Shown here: piece after piece, positions 10,991-24,500 of the stretch | How positions within the stretch are numbered: position 1 is the first letter of the stretch | Layout: each line of letters starts with the position of its first letter | Assembly: GCF_030463535.1 (NCBI RefSeq) | Contig: NC_132892.1 | Location: 31,694,436 to 31,758,435, forward strand | Direction of reading: 5' to 3' | Length of the DNA: 64,000 nt | From: Salminus brasiliensis | Taxonomy: Eukaryota > Chordata > Actinopteri > Characiformes > Bryconidae | The notes under the pieces: model-generated | Told to the model about the DNA's origin: nothing | Seen by the model: only the letters and a program-made list of their open reading frames with translations | The model's database searches: none | Program-made: the position numbers and the translations under genes

Positions 10991-11741
10991 CAGCACAGCC
11001 TGTATGAACATATACCACACAATACTATTTATTTACATCAGTAATATTTCACAGCTTATCTATATCTCTAAATCTGTCCAATCACCTCATTTTGGTATGT
11101 TCATTTAGGTCCACTGGGTATTTTGGGGCTTCTAAGCTGTACCCTTATATACTGAGCATAGGATGTGGTTAAGGAAACTGCATATTTAATATGAATATAG
11201 CACAGCAAAAATAACCCAGCACCATGGCAACTGCGGTATTTCTTGTTTAAGCAGCAGTGACGTAGACAGGTGAAGGGATTAGAGGTGAATTCTGCACTTA
11301 AGTCTCCAATGTCTTGAATGGTCATGTCCCTTTGACCCATTTGCCCTTTGACAACTTCATAAAAGTCAACAGCAGCCTATTGGGAAGTGATCGCATGCCC
11401 AACCATGAAGCGGGTAGGGGACCACCAAGACGGAGAAGCCTTGGGATTTGAAGTGAAAGAGGGCCGCTCATTCCTGAATAGCGCTCCCAAGACAGCAACC
11501 ATGTGGGATATCAAAATAAACACTTGGCAACATTTTAGCAACCATCTAGCAACCTACCTTGAATAGCAGCAGCACCCTGCTAACCATCTAACAACCAATG
11601 TATGTGTAACATCCTAGCAACTGCCTGGGACAGCATAGCAACCATTTGGAACAGCATTTTGACCACCGGTATGGGTCAGCATACCAGCTGATAGCTGTTG
11701 AAGCTGAAAAAAGGATTAAACCACAGCAGCTGGGCAATTTC

Positions 11742-12292
11742 ACTGATCAGCCATAACATTACAACCTAATGTGAATAACATTGATTACCTAGTTACAGTG
11801 ATATTTATTTAAGGGGTGGACATATTAGGCAGCAAGTGATCAGTAATTTTTGGTGAAGAAAAATCTTTAACAAGGGCCAAACTGTGATGTTCTAGACAAC
11901 TGGGTCAGAACAAGCAGGTCTTGTGGGGTGTTTCCAGTATGCAGTGGTCAGGACCAACCCAAAATTTCTCAAGGAAGGACAACTGCTGAACCAGCGACAG
12001 GGTCATGGGTGCCCAAAACACATAAAAGCATAAAGATGATGGGTCTACGCATGTGCAGAGTCACTAAGTAGCACATATCCATGAGTGGCACAATTGAACT
12101 GAACACCCCTGAACACCCGTAACTTACTGCACTTAAAGGATCTGCGGCTAACGTCTTGGGGCCAGATACCACAGGACACCATCAGATGTCTTGTGGAGTC
12201 CATGCCTCGACAGGCCAGTTTTGGTAGCATGAGGGGGCCTACACAATATTATGCAGGTGGTGTTAATGTTATGGCTGATTGGTATATTTCCC
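11742..12292 (+). mobile_element. Internally deleted Tc1-family element in gene A intron 1
   Basis: Ends CAGCCATAACATTA and TAATGTTATGGCTG are inverse repeats. Inside are remnants of both ends of a transposase gene, including a CAAGGGCCAAACTGTGATG stretch and the 3' block GGATCTGCGGCTAACGTCTT. The middle is lost. A reverse-oriented relative lies at about 38138-38500. The rest of 10991-12542 shows no exon. Confidence 0.6.
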
Positions 12293-12542
12293 AAGATTGA
12301 CCCTAAAGTCAACGTGGTGTTACCATTAATCCCACCTATGCGGTACGTTGACTGTCTATAATGCTTTAGGCTGTGTCTGGCCTGCTGTCTGTCTGTCCAC
12401 TTTACTACCAGAGAGTCTCAATAGATGATTTACAGTAGAAATCTCCTCTAGAGACCAACAGTCCAATTCTAATTTCTCCACTCATTAACTCTAAATTCAT
12501 CACTCTTCACTAATTCTAAAAGCACTGAGAGTGTTCTCCTAC

Positions 12543-12625
12543 CTTCATTAAGCGACGCTCATCTCCTGAACCCAGAGAACGAATGCAGAGAACTGGAGGA
12601 GCTTCATCAGTTTAAACAGACTAAA
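12543..12625 (-). other. Gene A 5' untranslated exon (inferred)
   Basis: Ends in AATGAAG|GTAGGAG. The exon text (CTCTGGGTTCAGGAGATGA region read on the minus strand) is homologous to blocks at 37222, 50043 and 63725 that each precede a signal-peptide exon of the cluster. The 5' limit is not determined. Confidence 0.5.
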
Positions 12626-12887
12626 GGGATGTGGTTAAGATATCGTCATAAGGTATCGTCCGTACCTTGTCCGTCCTGCTGCTTTTTTTCACACTAGACC
12701 TTTTATTATCTCTGACCACTCAGACCACGTCTCTCTAGATGGTCAGATAAGGCTGGTCAGTTCCTGAGTGCCAATGCTAAAAACACTCTACAGCTCACCC
12801 ACCCTTATGGGTCAGAGGTTGATGATGATTGTGTTCAGTTTCTCCAGTGAGGAGCACTGAAAGCTGCACCTTCCCCCTATTCTGTTC

Positions 12888-12919
<32 letters not shown>

Positions 12920-13385
12920 GGGGGACTGAGGAAGATGAGGGTGGGAGTGGTCTTCTCCTTCCAGAGAGCTGCATTAATGCTGCTGATGATCAAATCTTTC
13001 CCTTGTGAAGGTTTTCTGTCCTGCACATCACCTCTCAGCACTGCTTCAGGATCAGATTCCTCCCTGTTTCAGACTCAGCTCTCTAAAGCAGATCCGAGCA
13101 CAGCAGTGCTGCTCTGACAGGCCTTTGGCAGATCAGAGCAGGACTGCAGAAACGAGGTCATTAGCTGTAGTGAGAAATGGAGCTTAGCTTTAGTTTCAGC
13201 AGATGGAAATATGGAGCTGATTCAGAGTGGACTGGACAGAGCGGGACTCGGATCAACGCTTAAAAGTTGAAACATGACATGAGCAGCAGTCTGGTTCAGC
13301 ACTGATGATGTCATAGATCTTGTACTGAGGTATTTCACCCTCTGCTAAGAGGTCTCTGATTGGTCTCTCTAGTGATCAGAGCTGG

Positions 13386-13500
13386 TTTATCATCTACTGT
13401 TGGTTCATGTCAAGTCAAGTCAAGTCAAATTTATTTGTATAGCGCTTTTTACAACTGTTGTCGTCACAAAGCAGCTTTACATAATTATTACTTAATAAAG
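13386..13500 (+). repeat. Fish SINE/LINE 3'-tail-type repeat
   Basis: Contains AAATTTATTTGTATAGCGC followed by an AAAGCAGCTTTACA stretch, the common teleost repeat of this wording. Within 12626-15180 I see only this, another SINE, a (CAT)n run at about 12889-12919 and anonymous AT-rich DNA; no gene. Confidence 0.6.
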
Positions 13501-14147
13501 AACAGAGACAGAGAAGAAAGAAGAAATAACATGAATTCATGCACTCTGTCCCATCAGACCCATCACTGACTGACTGATATCTGGAGCTCTTTATCTATCT
13601 TTCTTTTCTAGACTGTCAGCAGGACAACAGCAGGACACCAGATCCCCTCAGACAGAGGGTGGTTAGCTCGCCGGCTAACACGAGAACCGCTCAGACAGAG
13701 GGCGGACTCTGGCTCTACTATCGCGACCTACAGTGGTTCTTGCCGGACTTTTGTGCTCTTTTAGACATTATAACAAAACGAATAAAGTAATAAAAACAAA
13801 TGTTTATTACATCTCAGAACACATCTGTAAATGTAAGTGAAAAACAAAGATTTATAGGTAGTAAAGACACAAATATACAAAATATGAAATGCAGGATTTT
13901 TTGCTGTTGTCCAGTGAAAACCATGTATCTCAGTTTTTGTGTGTTTAGTTTTCTCCAGGGTTTGAACCCTGTAGCTGCTTCTGTACACTGAGTAAATCAT
14001 TCAGGATTAATGGACTAATAGAAAGACTCTAAATGACTCAGAATAAACTCTTATTTATTTGCTTTTGTTTTAATTTGACTTCCATTCAAAGTTTAGCACA
14101 TTCTTGCCTTCTCTTGTATTGTCATAATTTTGGAGATACCCATCCAT

Positions 14148-14335
14148 CTGTGGTAGTGAACACACACCCACACACACTCTAGTGAACTAGAGGCAGTGAG
14201 CGCGCACACACCCAGAGCGGTGGGCAGCCTACTCCAGCACCTGGGCAGCAGGGAGGGCGAAGGGCCTTGCTCAAGGGCCCAACCAAGCCTGGGTATCAGT
14301 AGCCCAGAGCGTTACCCGCTGAGCCACCACTATTG
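14148..14335 (-). repeat. tRNA-derived SINE
   Basis: On the minus strand it starts with an A-box-like GTGGCTCAGCGGGTAACG and carries the TTGAGCAAGGCCCTTCGCCC tail found in many fish SINEs. It lies in the gap between genes A and B. Confidence 0.55.
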
Positions 14336-15179
14336 CACTGTTTAAAATGTACAATAATCTGAAATGTTTACATTACTATTTACATATTATTAGGTGTGAT
14401 TTCAGGTGTAGTGTAAGTGGGGAGAAGCCTTTGGTGGGTGCAGTGAGACTGGGCGGTTGTTCACAGTTTCGGTAAGTAGATAAGTTAAGAGTGCTGAGAC
14501 CAATGCTATAGCTTTGTGATGGACTGGACTGATACACTGTACTACTGACTGTTCAGCAGCAACTGGACCTCAGACAGTGGCTGGTGTGTAAATCTGTAAG
14601 GTTTGGAAGTTGTACCCTGGTGATGTGCTGGACTGTGTGCACCACCGTCTGCAGAACTTTCCAGTGGGGAGCAGTGCAGGTCGTGTACCCCCACTGCACC
14701 TGTACTCCACAGTGCAGGTGCAGAACATCTGGATTCATACCAAACCTCAGCTGTGTAACTACAAATCAGTGTAACTCTTAGGGAATAAAAACAGGGAATG
14801 GCATTTCACAGATGTAGAGTTATTTACAGTAGTTTGAACATGATGAATTTGACTAGCAAGATACTTTAATTAGATTATAACATTTATGAATTTCATTAGC
14901 TATGTATGTTATTAACAGCAGAATTGTGAAGCCTAAATCTTCTGAGGTGAGCAGGGTCCTGGACATTAGAGCTAAGCCCCATATGTTTAAAATGTAAAAA
15001 AAAAAAAAAAAAATTAATTAATAATAATTACATTATAATGAAATAATTTAAGTATAGACTTTTAGCTGAAAATGTAAATGCTAGAATGACGAAAACAACA
15101 ACAACAACAACATGTAAAGTGTGTCTGGACACTTGACTGGTAGTGTATATGAAAATCAAGTAATCAGATATAATATTTA

Positions 15180-16603
15180 ATTTATTTATTCTTGTGATAG
15201 TTTACAGTGAAGAAGACAAACACTGTTGTTGTTGGAACAAAACCTTTTATCTCAATTCATTGTTCCCAATTTAAAAACACATTTGTATGCTAAATGGGCC
15301 ATTAAAATAAATTATGCAATATATAACATAAATACATTTATTTTAACGAATGTTTTCCATACAGTGACCATTTTGGAGGTTTCATTTCAACAGTGTTTTC
15401 AATAAACACTCACAATAATAGACATAACAATCTGATCTTTAAAAAAGAAATAAAGTGCAGGAAGCAATACAGCATATACGTACAAAATACAGCATACAGA
15501 TCATGCTGCACACAGGCAGTTCACAGTTAAGAGATGTAAAAAATAAATACACCTTTTTTTTTGATGAAATTGTCATTTATACAGGGTAAACATTATGTCC
15601 ATCTGAAACTGACTCCAAACTCTGCAGAGTCTATCTACATCTTAAACAGCTGATATTTTCATGTATCAGATAGATGCCAGAGACTGACTGTGTGGCTGAT
15701 GATCAGGACTGATATTGTGTGGGGAGGATGTCTGACTGACCACACCTTTAGCCTACAATGAGCTGGATACTAAAAGACTTTCGCGTGCAGTGCTCACTGC
15801 CAAACATCTGGTTCCTAAATCAGTATTGAAACAACATACATGTGCATGATCTCAACCATTTAAGTGGTTGCTCACTTAGTACGTATTGCTATACTGTAGA
15901 ATACCTGACAATACAACCGTTTACATTACGACTACCAGCAGCCGCAATGGCTTTTACTTGGAGAGCGTTGAGCGTCTACTAAACTCCAACATTCTCTCTA
16001 GATCCTCAGAAGTGCTTACACTTAATGTGCTGATACATTAGCATCAAACAGTGTTGTCCTTTCCTTTTTACCATTTAACCATATAGCAATATCCTGAAGT
16101 CTTACAGATACCCTAGCATCTAGTCTCACTTACATCCACAGGCAGTGTTTTGAATATCAAACCACTGTTCACAGTAACTCACACCAACTTAGACATCTGT
16201 TTGTGTGTGTGTTCTAGCCCAAGACAATCTTTTGTAGAAACAAAATACAAAGAACATAAGATTCACTTTTGCAAGCTATAAAATAAAGATGTATAAAAAA
16301 GTATATCTAATATAAAATATCAAGCTGAAATAAATTGTAACGCTGTAGATAGCCATTTAGACAAATTCCAAATCCAATCCATAATCTGATGTTCAAATTC
16401 CTGATTTATGTAGCTGTTGTGGCGTGTGCTTTAAAGGAAAATCCATTATTTACTCTAGGCCTGTGTGACGTGCATGCATACAATGAGACCTGGATCCTGC
16501 AGGGAAGTCGGAAATCCTGTTTCTGTGAAGTTTACAGTAGACCGGGATGAAAGGTCTTTACATGGGTCATGACCGTAGTTTGGGAATAGAGCTGCAGAGT
16601 TGT
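15180..16603 (-). other. Gene B 3' untranslated/downstream region
   Basis: Follows the gene B stop codon. The part at 15300-15720 is clearly homologous to 43300-43660 behind gene C, for example TACAGCATATACGTACAAAA versus TACAGCATATACATACAAAA. The 16430-16600 part matches 56225-56360 behind gene D. AATAAA-like strings on the minus strand lie near 15180-15190 and 15343, but the true poly(A) site cannot be fixed from sequence. Confidence 0.45.
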
Positions 16604-18583
16604 TTACCTCGTGCTGCTGTAGATCACTGAAACGTCATCATCAGGAGCAAGCCTGGAACAATGTAACAAAGGTGGTGTGATCCACATGAAAACCTTCAGT
16701 TTTAATCTGCTGTAGACTACACACTTGGAAAAGGTCGGTTCCTCTCACCTGTTGGCAGCATCAGTGCGGATAAATTTGACACTAGCATACTGAACGTCGT
16801 CGTCGTCCTCAGTCTTCTCTACCCCTCTATCACGGCGGTGCTGGACACTGGCATACTGGACCTCCTCATCATTTCCAGAAGAAGACGCTTTCACTGCAGA
16901 GCTACCAGCACTCTGGAAGGTCTTAGTTTGCACATTGCCGTATTCAGCTTCAGACGAACTTTGGATGAGTGACAAGTTGCTGGGTCCACAGTTATTCTAT
17001 AGTTGAAATAAAATGTGATACAGATGTGATGTGAAACTAGCAAATAGTTTCAAAGGTTAAGATTCTGTTGATTTATAAAAAAGGTTTTGCTTAATTTAAG
17101 ACAATTAAATGAAGCATACTGACTCAATTAATTTATTTGCAGATATTTAAATATTGCAGCTGTCATGTAGAAACCTTGTATTGTCCAGCTTTACATGAGA
17201 AAATGTAACTTTTATGCATTTGCATAAAAAAAAGTTTCAAGGCTTAGTCCGCTCTCTTAAGTAGAAAACTACTCTTATAGAAATCAGTTAAAGCAGTTAT
17301 GCTTGTTACGATACGATACATAAAGGATCAGAGGATCAGAAACTGTAAATAACAGACCTGGGCCTAGATTGTGTAATTATGCCCCCTAGGTGGCACTGTT
17401 GGTCTGCCAGTGGCCTGTGATGGGGTTGTTTGTACAAAGGGGATATACACTATATGGACAAAAGTATTGGGACATCTGCTCATTCCTTGTTTCTTCGGAA
17501 ATCAAGGATATTAAAAAGAGGTGATCCTGCTTTGGAGGAACTGTCTCAGAGAAGAAAGCTTTCTACTAGATTTTGGAGGAGCATTGCTGTGAGGAGTTGA
17601 TTGCATTTAGCAACAAGACTTATAGTGAGGTCAGGATGTTAGATGATCACCACCAAAACTCATTCCATGAGTGTAGGTTGGAGCACCATCTATCACTCCA
17701 GAGAATTCAGTTCCACATATTGTTTTTGTGGTGTTGCTTGTTCAATTTTTTATTCTTGTTACTGTAATTATCTGTGACTCTCTTCAGAGAATTGTAGTCT
17801 TCAGAGAAATTAGAAAAGAGAGTGTTGAAAGTCCACTAAACTGGCTTTTAACCAGTTTGCACTGTTACGACTGATTGCTCTACAGGGATGTATTAGTTAA
17901 ACTAGTCATTGAGTCTAGTTCATGTGATGAATGACTGAAATGATCATCCCTGTTTTGCCTGGCTAGCCACCGAGTGCCTTGCTGTGTGAACATGCTCTTA
18001 AAAAGCAACTTTATTGGTTAAATATGTTTTTTCTGTGCTGACGCTACAGTGCTATTTCTAAGAACTGTGTGATACATTAGCAACAGACAGTGGTGTCTTC
18101 TCCTTTTTACCATTTAACCAAATAGCCATATCCTGAAATCTTAGATACCTTAGCATCTAGTCACAACTTAAATCCACAGGCAGTGTTTTGAATATCAAAC
18201 CACTGTTCACAGTAACTCACACCAACTCAGACATCTGTGTGTGTGTGTGTGTGTATTCTAACGCAATAGTAATGCCTTTTAGTTTAACACTGATCTCTGC
18301 AGCTAGTCATGTAAAACACAAAATACATTGCTACTGGAAATAAAATGCATTAAAGTATTAAGCAATCTTTAAGAAAAATACATTATTGAAAGTGACAGAT
18401 GACTAAAACTAATGAAATGCATTAGAATATAACCTTTAAGAACACAATGTTGCAAAAAGTGAATGTTGTGTTCAAAGCTGCAGAAAAATACAAAAATGAC
18501 GTGAATTATCATTTTATTTTTTTGTTTTGTGTGACTTGTGGGCTTGTCTTACCTGTCCTGATGCAGATAAACGTCTCTTTTTC
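16604..18583 (-). CDS. Gene B exons: ITIM-bearing tail (18583-18553, 16996-16749, 16652-16604)
   Basis: K-K-R-R stop-transfer, then a 248-bp exon with A-E-Y-G-N-V (a YxN Grb2-type site), E-E-V-Q-Y-A-S-V and D-D-V-Q-Y-A-S-V. Both of the latter fit the ITIM consensus. The last exon adds S-V-I-Y-S-S-T-R and TAA. ITIMs recruit SHP-1/SHP-2 when phosphorylated, so an inhibitory role is inferred. The intron at 16997-18552 holds a truncated MITE and no exon. Confidence 0.78.
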
Positions 18584-21500
18584 CTGAAATACATTATTAT
18601 TGTTATGGTGCACGTCTTAGCTATGTACAAAACAGTGAGGATTAAAATCTCTCCATGTTAAAGTCCCCCCCCCCAGCAAGCTGATGAGAAGTGTATATGC
18701 TTACCATTTCAGAATGAGAAGTAAACATACACAAGCTAATAGAACACATACAATTGATCCAGTGATTTTAGCTGCTGCAGTGAAAGTGAAAGACCCTGTG
18801 TGCAGATGAATGTTAAAATGTTGAATTTTTAAAGAATGTTTTGTTATAAAGTATTCAAAGTTTCCCTTATTTCCTTCAAAATAGCTACCTTCTAGAGTGA
18901 CCGGCACTGCAGCTGCTTGCTTACAGCCATATTCACTGCAAGCTACACAGTAGTAGGATCCACCCTGTACACTGTAACTGTGTCCAGATCCTACAGGTGA
19001 GCCTTCACCTTCTTTAAACCAGGTGTAGTTCTGCACAGGTGGGTTTGCATCACTGCTGCAGGTCAGAGTCACTGAACTGCTTAAAGCTGATTTACTGATG
19101 GACACCCAGACTTTCTTTGGAGGATCTATGAAATATAATGATAGTAGAGCTTCCTTAAATACAGAGATGACGTCTCAGATTATGTCAGTTTCATCATTTC
19201 AACTCTAAATGAAGCAGAACAAGAACTTACATAGAACAGTTAATGACTTGTACCCTGATGATTGAGACCCTTGTGTGTTGGTGGCCATGCACTGATATTC
19301 TCCACTATCTGCAGATCTGATGTTTGTAAAGGTATAGATCTGATTGGTCCATTTCTGCAGAACTTCTTTATCCACCTTCTTGAACCAGGTGTAGTTCTGC
19401 ACAGGTGGGTTTCCATCACTGCTGCAGGTCAGAGTCACTGAACTGCCCTCCACTATTTTACCAGATGGACTGATGGACACTGAGATGTTCTTGGGAGGAT
19501 CTAAACATCAGAGAATATCAATACTTAGTTAATATCTGAGCAGACTGTAAGTGATTACATGGTCATTATGAATTCCACTTGTTCTACTCACACAGAACAT
19601 CCAGAGTTACAGTATCAGAGTATTTCTCTCCATGTTCATTTCTGGATCTACACCTGTATCCTCCACTGTTCTCAGAGCTGATGTTCTTCATTGTGAAGGT
19701 CTCTCCTGTTGCTACTAATGATGTTCCTTTAAACCAGGTGTAGTTCTGCACAGGTGGGTTTCCATCACTGCTGCAGGTTAGAGTCACTGAACTGCCCTCC
19801 ACTATTTCACCAGAGGGACTGATGGACACTGAGACGCTCTTTGGAGGATCTAGAAAAAACAGAAATATCAGAAAATAATTCATATTTGAGAAGTGGGGCT
19901 GCAGTGATTAGTCGTCGTAATCGACAGTGATGGGGTGTTGTTAATCTGAAGTGCTGGGGGCAGAATCGCTTCCCTGGTCTATCATGACTGCATTCTGTAT
20001 TAATTAAGGAGAACATACATCTAGAGGTAGAATGACACATTACACTTCATGAGAATTATTATTATAAATATTACTCTCTTTGAATAAACAAAGCATAGAC
20101 ATCACACATATTTACCTAAAGGTTTACTGTGAATTTTTATCATTAACTTCAACATATAAATATTTTACTGGTTTTAGCTTAAAAAATAATTTCACTAAAT
20201 GACCCACAATAACCTGTCCAAACCAGTCCTATGGTCCTGTATTTTTGAAATATCTACACCACTCCAACTTCGGACACCCATTCGGTCTGATTGTGTAATA
20301 CCGGCTTTTATACACTTTCTATGTAACAGTTTTAGAAAAACAAGACATAGGAATGAATAGTGTGCAAAGGTTTGTGCAGTCTTCTTCTGTCATGATGACA
20401 CAAATACCCTAAACAATTACCCACCTGGGGTACCACAGCAACCAACTGGCAACAGCCATGCGAATGTAAACAGAAGTGGAAAAGGCAAGTGGGTGTCCAA
20501 GCAAGGCTAAAGAAGCTGAGCAGGATACTTTCCAGGACTCCTGCTTGCAAATATCTGATCGCTAGAGAAAAAACTGAGGATCAGGCTCGTGACCGATCGC
20601 CACAGCAATAGCAGACTCATACTACTGGGACTAACAGCAGATTGCATCTACAACACGGCCGCATCACTAAAACAAAGGGTGGTGGATTGTGTGTTTTGTG
20701 AATGACCCATGGTGAAGCTTCTTGCTGCAAGCTCTTCCTCAAATTCAAGGAGCTGATTGATGACCTCAGGAGGGGAAGCAAAGTGCATGCTCCCTTGTGC
20801 ATCGAGAAGACGGTGGTAGAAAAGGTGATCAGCTTCAAATTCCTCAATGTCCACCTATCTGAGGATCTCACCTGGTGACTCAACACATCACACATTGTCA
20901 AGAAGGCCCAGCAACCCCTGCACTTCCACAGATAGCTAATAAGAGTCAATCTGCCACAGTTCCCCTACAGGTGCACTGTGGAGAGCATCACAGTCTGGGT
21001 GCCACTGCTGCTCAACTTAAGGCCCTGCAAAGAGTGGTAAAAAACTGCCTAGTACATCACTGCAGCTGTCTTCATGCCCATACAGAACCTGTCAGAGAAA
21101 AGCCATCAACGTGTCCTCTGACCACCCTCCCCCCCAAGACACTTCCTGTTCCAAGGAACATAAGAGCCAGAACCACCAGATTCACCAACCACAAACTATA
21201 TAGATACACACTCAGGTTTCTACTGATCACTCGGATCCTTCTGGTTGTTAAATTTAATTGAATATCGCTACAGAGCCAGACCTGATTATACACAAAGAAC
21301 CAAATAAGCACTCATATAGTACTCACATAGAACAGTTAATGACTTGTACCCTGATGATCGAGACCCTTGTGTGTTGGTGGCCATGCACTGATATTCTCCA
21401 CTATCTGCAGAGCTGATGTTTTTAAAGGTATAGATCTGATTGGTCCATTTCTGCAGAACTTCTTCATCCACCTTCTTAAACCAGGTGTATTTCTGCACAG

Positions 21501-24500
21501 GTGGGTTTCCATCACTGCTGCAGTTCAGAGTTACTGAACTGCCCTCCACTATTTTACCAGAGGGACTGAAGGACACTGAGACAGTCTTTGGAGGATCTAA
21601 ATGTCAAAGAACATCACATCTTTATTAATATCTGATCAGTCTGTAGCCTGAAGTGGTCATTATGAATTCCAGTTGTTGGTTCACATCACTGAACTACTCA
21701 CACAGAACATTCAGAGTTACAGTATCAGAGGATTTCTCTCCATGTTCATTACTGGATCTACACTTGTATCCTCCACTGTTCCCAGAGCTGATATTTGTCA
21801 TTGTGAAGGTCTCTCCTTTTGCTACTAATGATGTTCCTTTAAACCAGGTGTAGTTCTGCACAGGTGGGTTTCCATCACTGCTGCAGGTTAGAGTCACTGA
21901 ACTGCCCTCCACTATTTCACCAGAGGGACTGATGGACAGTGAGACGCTCTTTGGGCCATCTAGAGGTAGAATGACACATTACATGTCATGAGAATTATTA
22001 TTATAAATATTACTCTCTTTGAATAAACAAAGCATAAACATCCCACATATTTACCTAAAGGTTTACTGTGAATTTTCATCATTAATTTCAACATATAAAT
22101 ATTTTACTGGTTTTAGCTTACAAATTAATTTCACTAAATGACCCACAATAACCTGTCCAAACCAGTCCTATGGTCCTGTATTTTTGAAATATCTACACCA
22201 CTCCAACTTCGGACACCCATTCGGTCTGATTGTGTAATACCGGCTTTTATACACTTTCTATGTAACAGTTTTAGAAAAACAAGACATAAGAATGAATAGT
22301 GTGCAAAGGTTTGTGCAGCCTTCTTCTGTCACAATGACACAAACACCCTAAACAATTACCCATATGGGGTACCACAGCAACCACTTGGCAACACCAGAGC
22401 AACCACCTGGGATACCACAGCAACCAACTGGCAACAGCCATGCGAATGTAAACAGAAGTGGAAAAGGCAAGTGGGTGTCCAAGCAAGGCTAAAGAAGCTG
22501 AGCAGGATACTTTCCAGGACTACTGCTTGCAAATATCTGTTCACTAGAGAAAAAACTGAGGATCAGGCTTGTGACAGATCGCCACAGCAATAGCAGACTC
22601 ATACTACTGGGGCTAACAGAAGATTGCATCTACAACACAGCCGCATCACTAAAAACAAAGGGTGGTGGATTGTGTGTTTTGTGAATGACCCATGGTGAAG
22701 CTTCTTGCTGCAAGCTCTTCCTCAAATTCAAGGAGCTAATTGTTGACCTCAGGAGGGGAAGCAGAGTGCATGCTCCCCTGAGCATCGAGAAGACGGTGGT
22801 AGAAAAGGTGACCAGCTTCAAATTCCTCAATGTCCACCTATCTGAGGATCTCACCTGGTGACTCAACACATCACGCATTGTCAAGAAGGCCCAGCAACGC
22901 CTGCACTTCCACAGATAGCTAAGGAGAGTCAATCTGCCACAGTTCCCCTACAGGTGCACTGTGGAGAGCATCACAGTCTGGGTGCCACTGCTGCTCAACT
23001 CAAGGCCTTGCAGAGAGTGGTAAAAAACTGCCTAGTACATCACTGCAGCTGTCTTCATGCCCATACAGAACCTGTCAGAGAAAAGCCATCAACATCTCCT
23101 CTGACCACCCTTCCCCCCGACACTTCCTGTTCCAAGGAACATCAGAGCCAGAACCACCAGATTCACCAACCACAAACTAAATAGATACACACTCAGGTTG
23201 CTACTGATCACTCGGATCCTTCTGGTTGTTAAATTTAATTGAATATCGCTTCAGAGCCAGACCTGATTATACACAAAGAACCAAATAAGCACTCATATAG
23301 TACTCACATAGAACAGTTAATGACTTGTACCCTGATGATCGAGACCCTTGTGTGTTGTTTGCAATGCACTGATATTCTCCACTATCTGCAGAGCTGATGT
23401 TTTTAAAGGTATAGATCTGATTGGTCCATTTCTGCAGAACGTCTTCATTCACCTTCTTAAACCAGGTGTATTTCTGCACAGGTGGGTTTCCATCACTGCT
23501 GCAGTTCAGAGTCACTGAACTGCCCTCCACTATTTCACCAGAGGGACTAAAGGACACTGAGACATTCTTTGGAGGATCTAAATATCAAAGAACATCACAT
23601 CTTTATTAATATCTGATCAGTCTGTAGCCTGAAGTGGTCATTGTGAATTCCAGTTGTTGGTTCACATCACTGAACTACTCACACAGAACATCCAGAGTTA
23701 CAGTATCAGAGGATTTCTCTCCATGTTCATTACTGGATCTACACTTGTATCCTCCACTGTTCACAGAGCTGATGTTCTTTATTGTGTAGATTTCTCCTTT
23801 TGCTACTAATGATGTTCCTTTAAACCAGGTGTAGTTCTGCACAGGTGGGTTTCCATCACTGCTGCAGGTTAGAGTCACTGAACTGCCCTCCACTATTTCA
23901 CCAGAGGGACTGATGGACAGTGAGACGCTCTTTGGGCCATCTAGAGGTAGAATGACACATTACATGTCATGAGAATTATTATTATAAATATTACTCTCTT
24001 TGAATAAACAAAGCATAAACATCCCACATATTTACCTAAAGCTTTACTGTGAATTTTCATCATTAACTTCAACATATAAATATTTTACTGGTTTTAGCTT
24101 ACAAATTAATTTCACTAAATGACCCACAATAGCCTGTCCAAACCAGTCCTATGGTCCTGTATTTTTGTAATATCTACACCACTCCAACTTCGGACACCCA
24201 TTCGGTCTGATTGTGCAAAACCGGCTTTTATACACTTTCTATGTAACAGTTTTAGAAAAACAAGACATAAGAATGAATAGTGTGCAAAGGTTTTGTGCAG
24301 CCTTCTTCTGTCATGATGACACAAACACCCTAAACAATTACCCATATGGGGTACCACAGCAACCACTTGGCAACACCAGAGCAACCACCTGGGATACCAC
24401 AGCAACCAACTGGCAACAGCCATGCGAATGTAAACAGAAGTGGAAAAGGCAAGTGGGTGTCCAAGCAAGGCTAAAGAAGCTGAGCAGGATACTTTCCAGG

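Larger units (their letters stand above)
19985..21959 (-). repeat. Tandem duplication unit 1 (doublet 5 + intron)
   Basis: Unit of 1.97 kb, repeated as 21960-23940, 23941-25924 and 25925-27788. Each holds an intron beginning AGAGGTAGAATGACACATTA, the LINE relic, exon B, a short intron and exon A. Copies 1-4 are nearly identical even in non-coding sequence. A fifth, more diverged unit is 27789-29693. Confidence 0.85.
21960..23940 (-). repeat. Tandem duplication unit 2 (doublet 4 + intron)
   Basis: 1.98 kb. Relative to unit 1 it has an extra CAACACCAGAGCAACCACC stretch near 22390, shared with unit 3. Confidence 0.85.

Noticed and set aside
20617-21261. Open frames of about 100-128 codons on both strands, repeated near 22.6-23.2, 24.6-25.2 and 26.5-27.0 kb
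   Set aside because: They lie in the repeated LINE relic; the plus-strand text shows LINE ORF2 pieces broken by stops, and the minus-strand frames are antisense.
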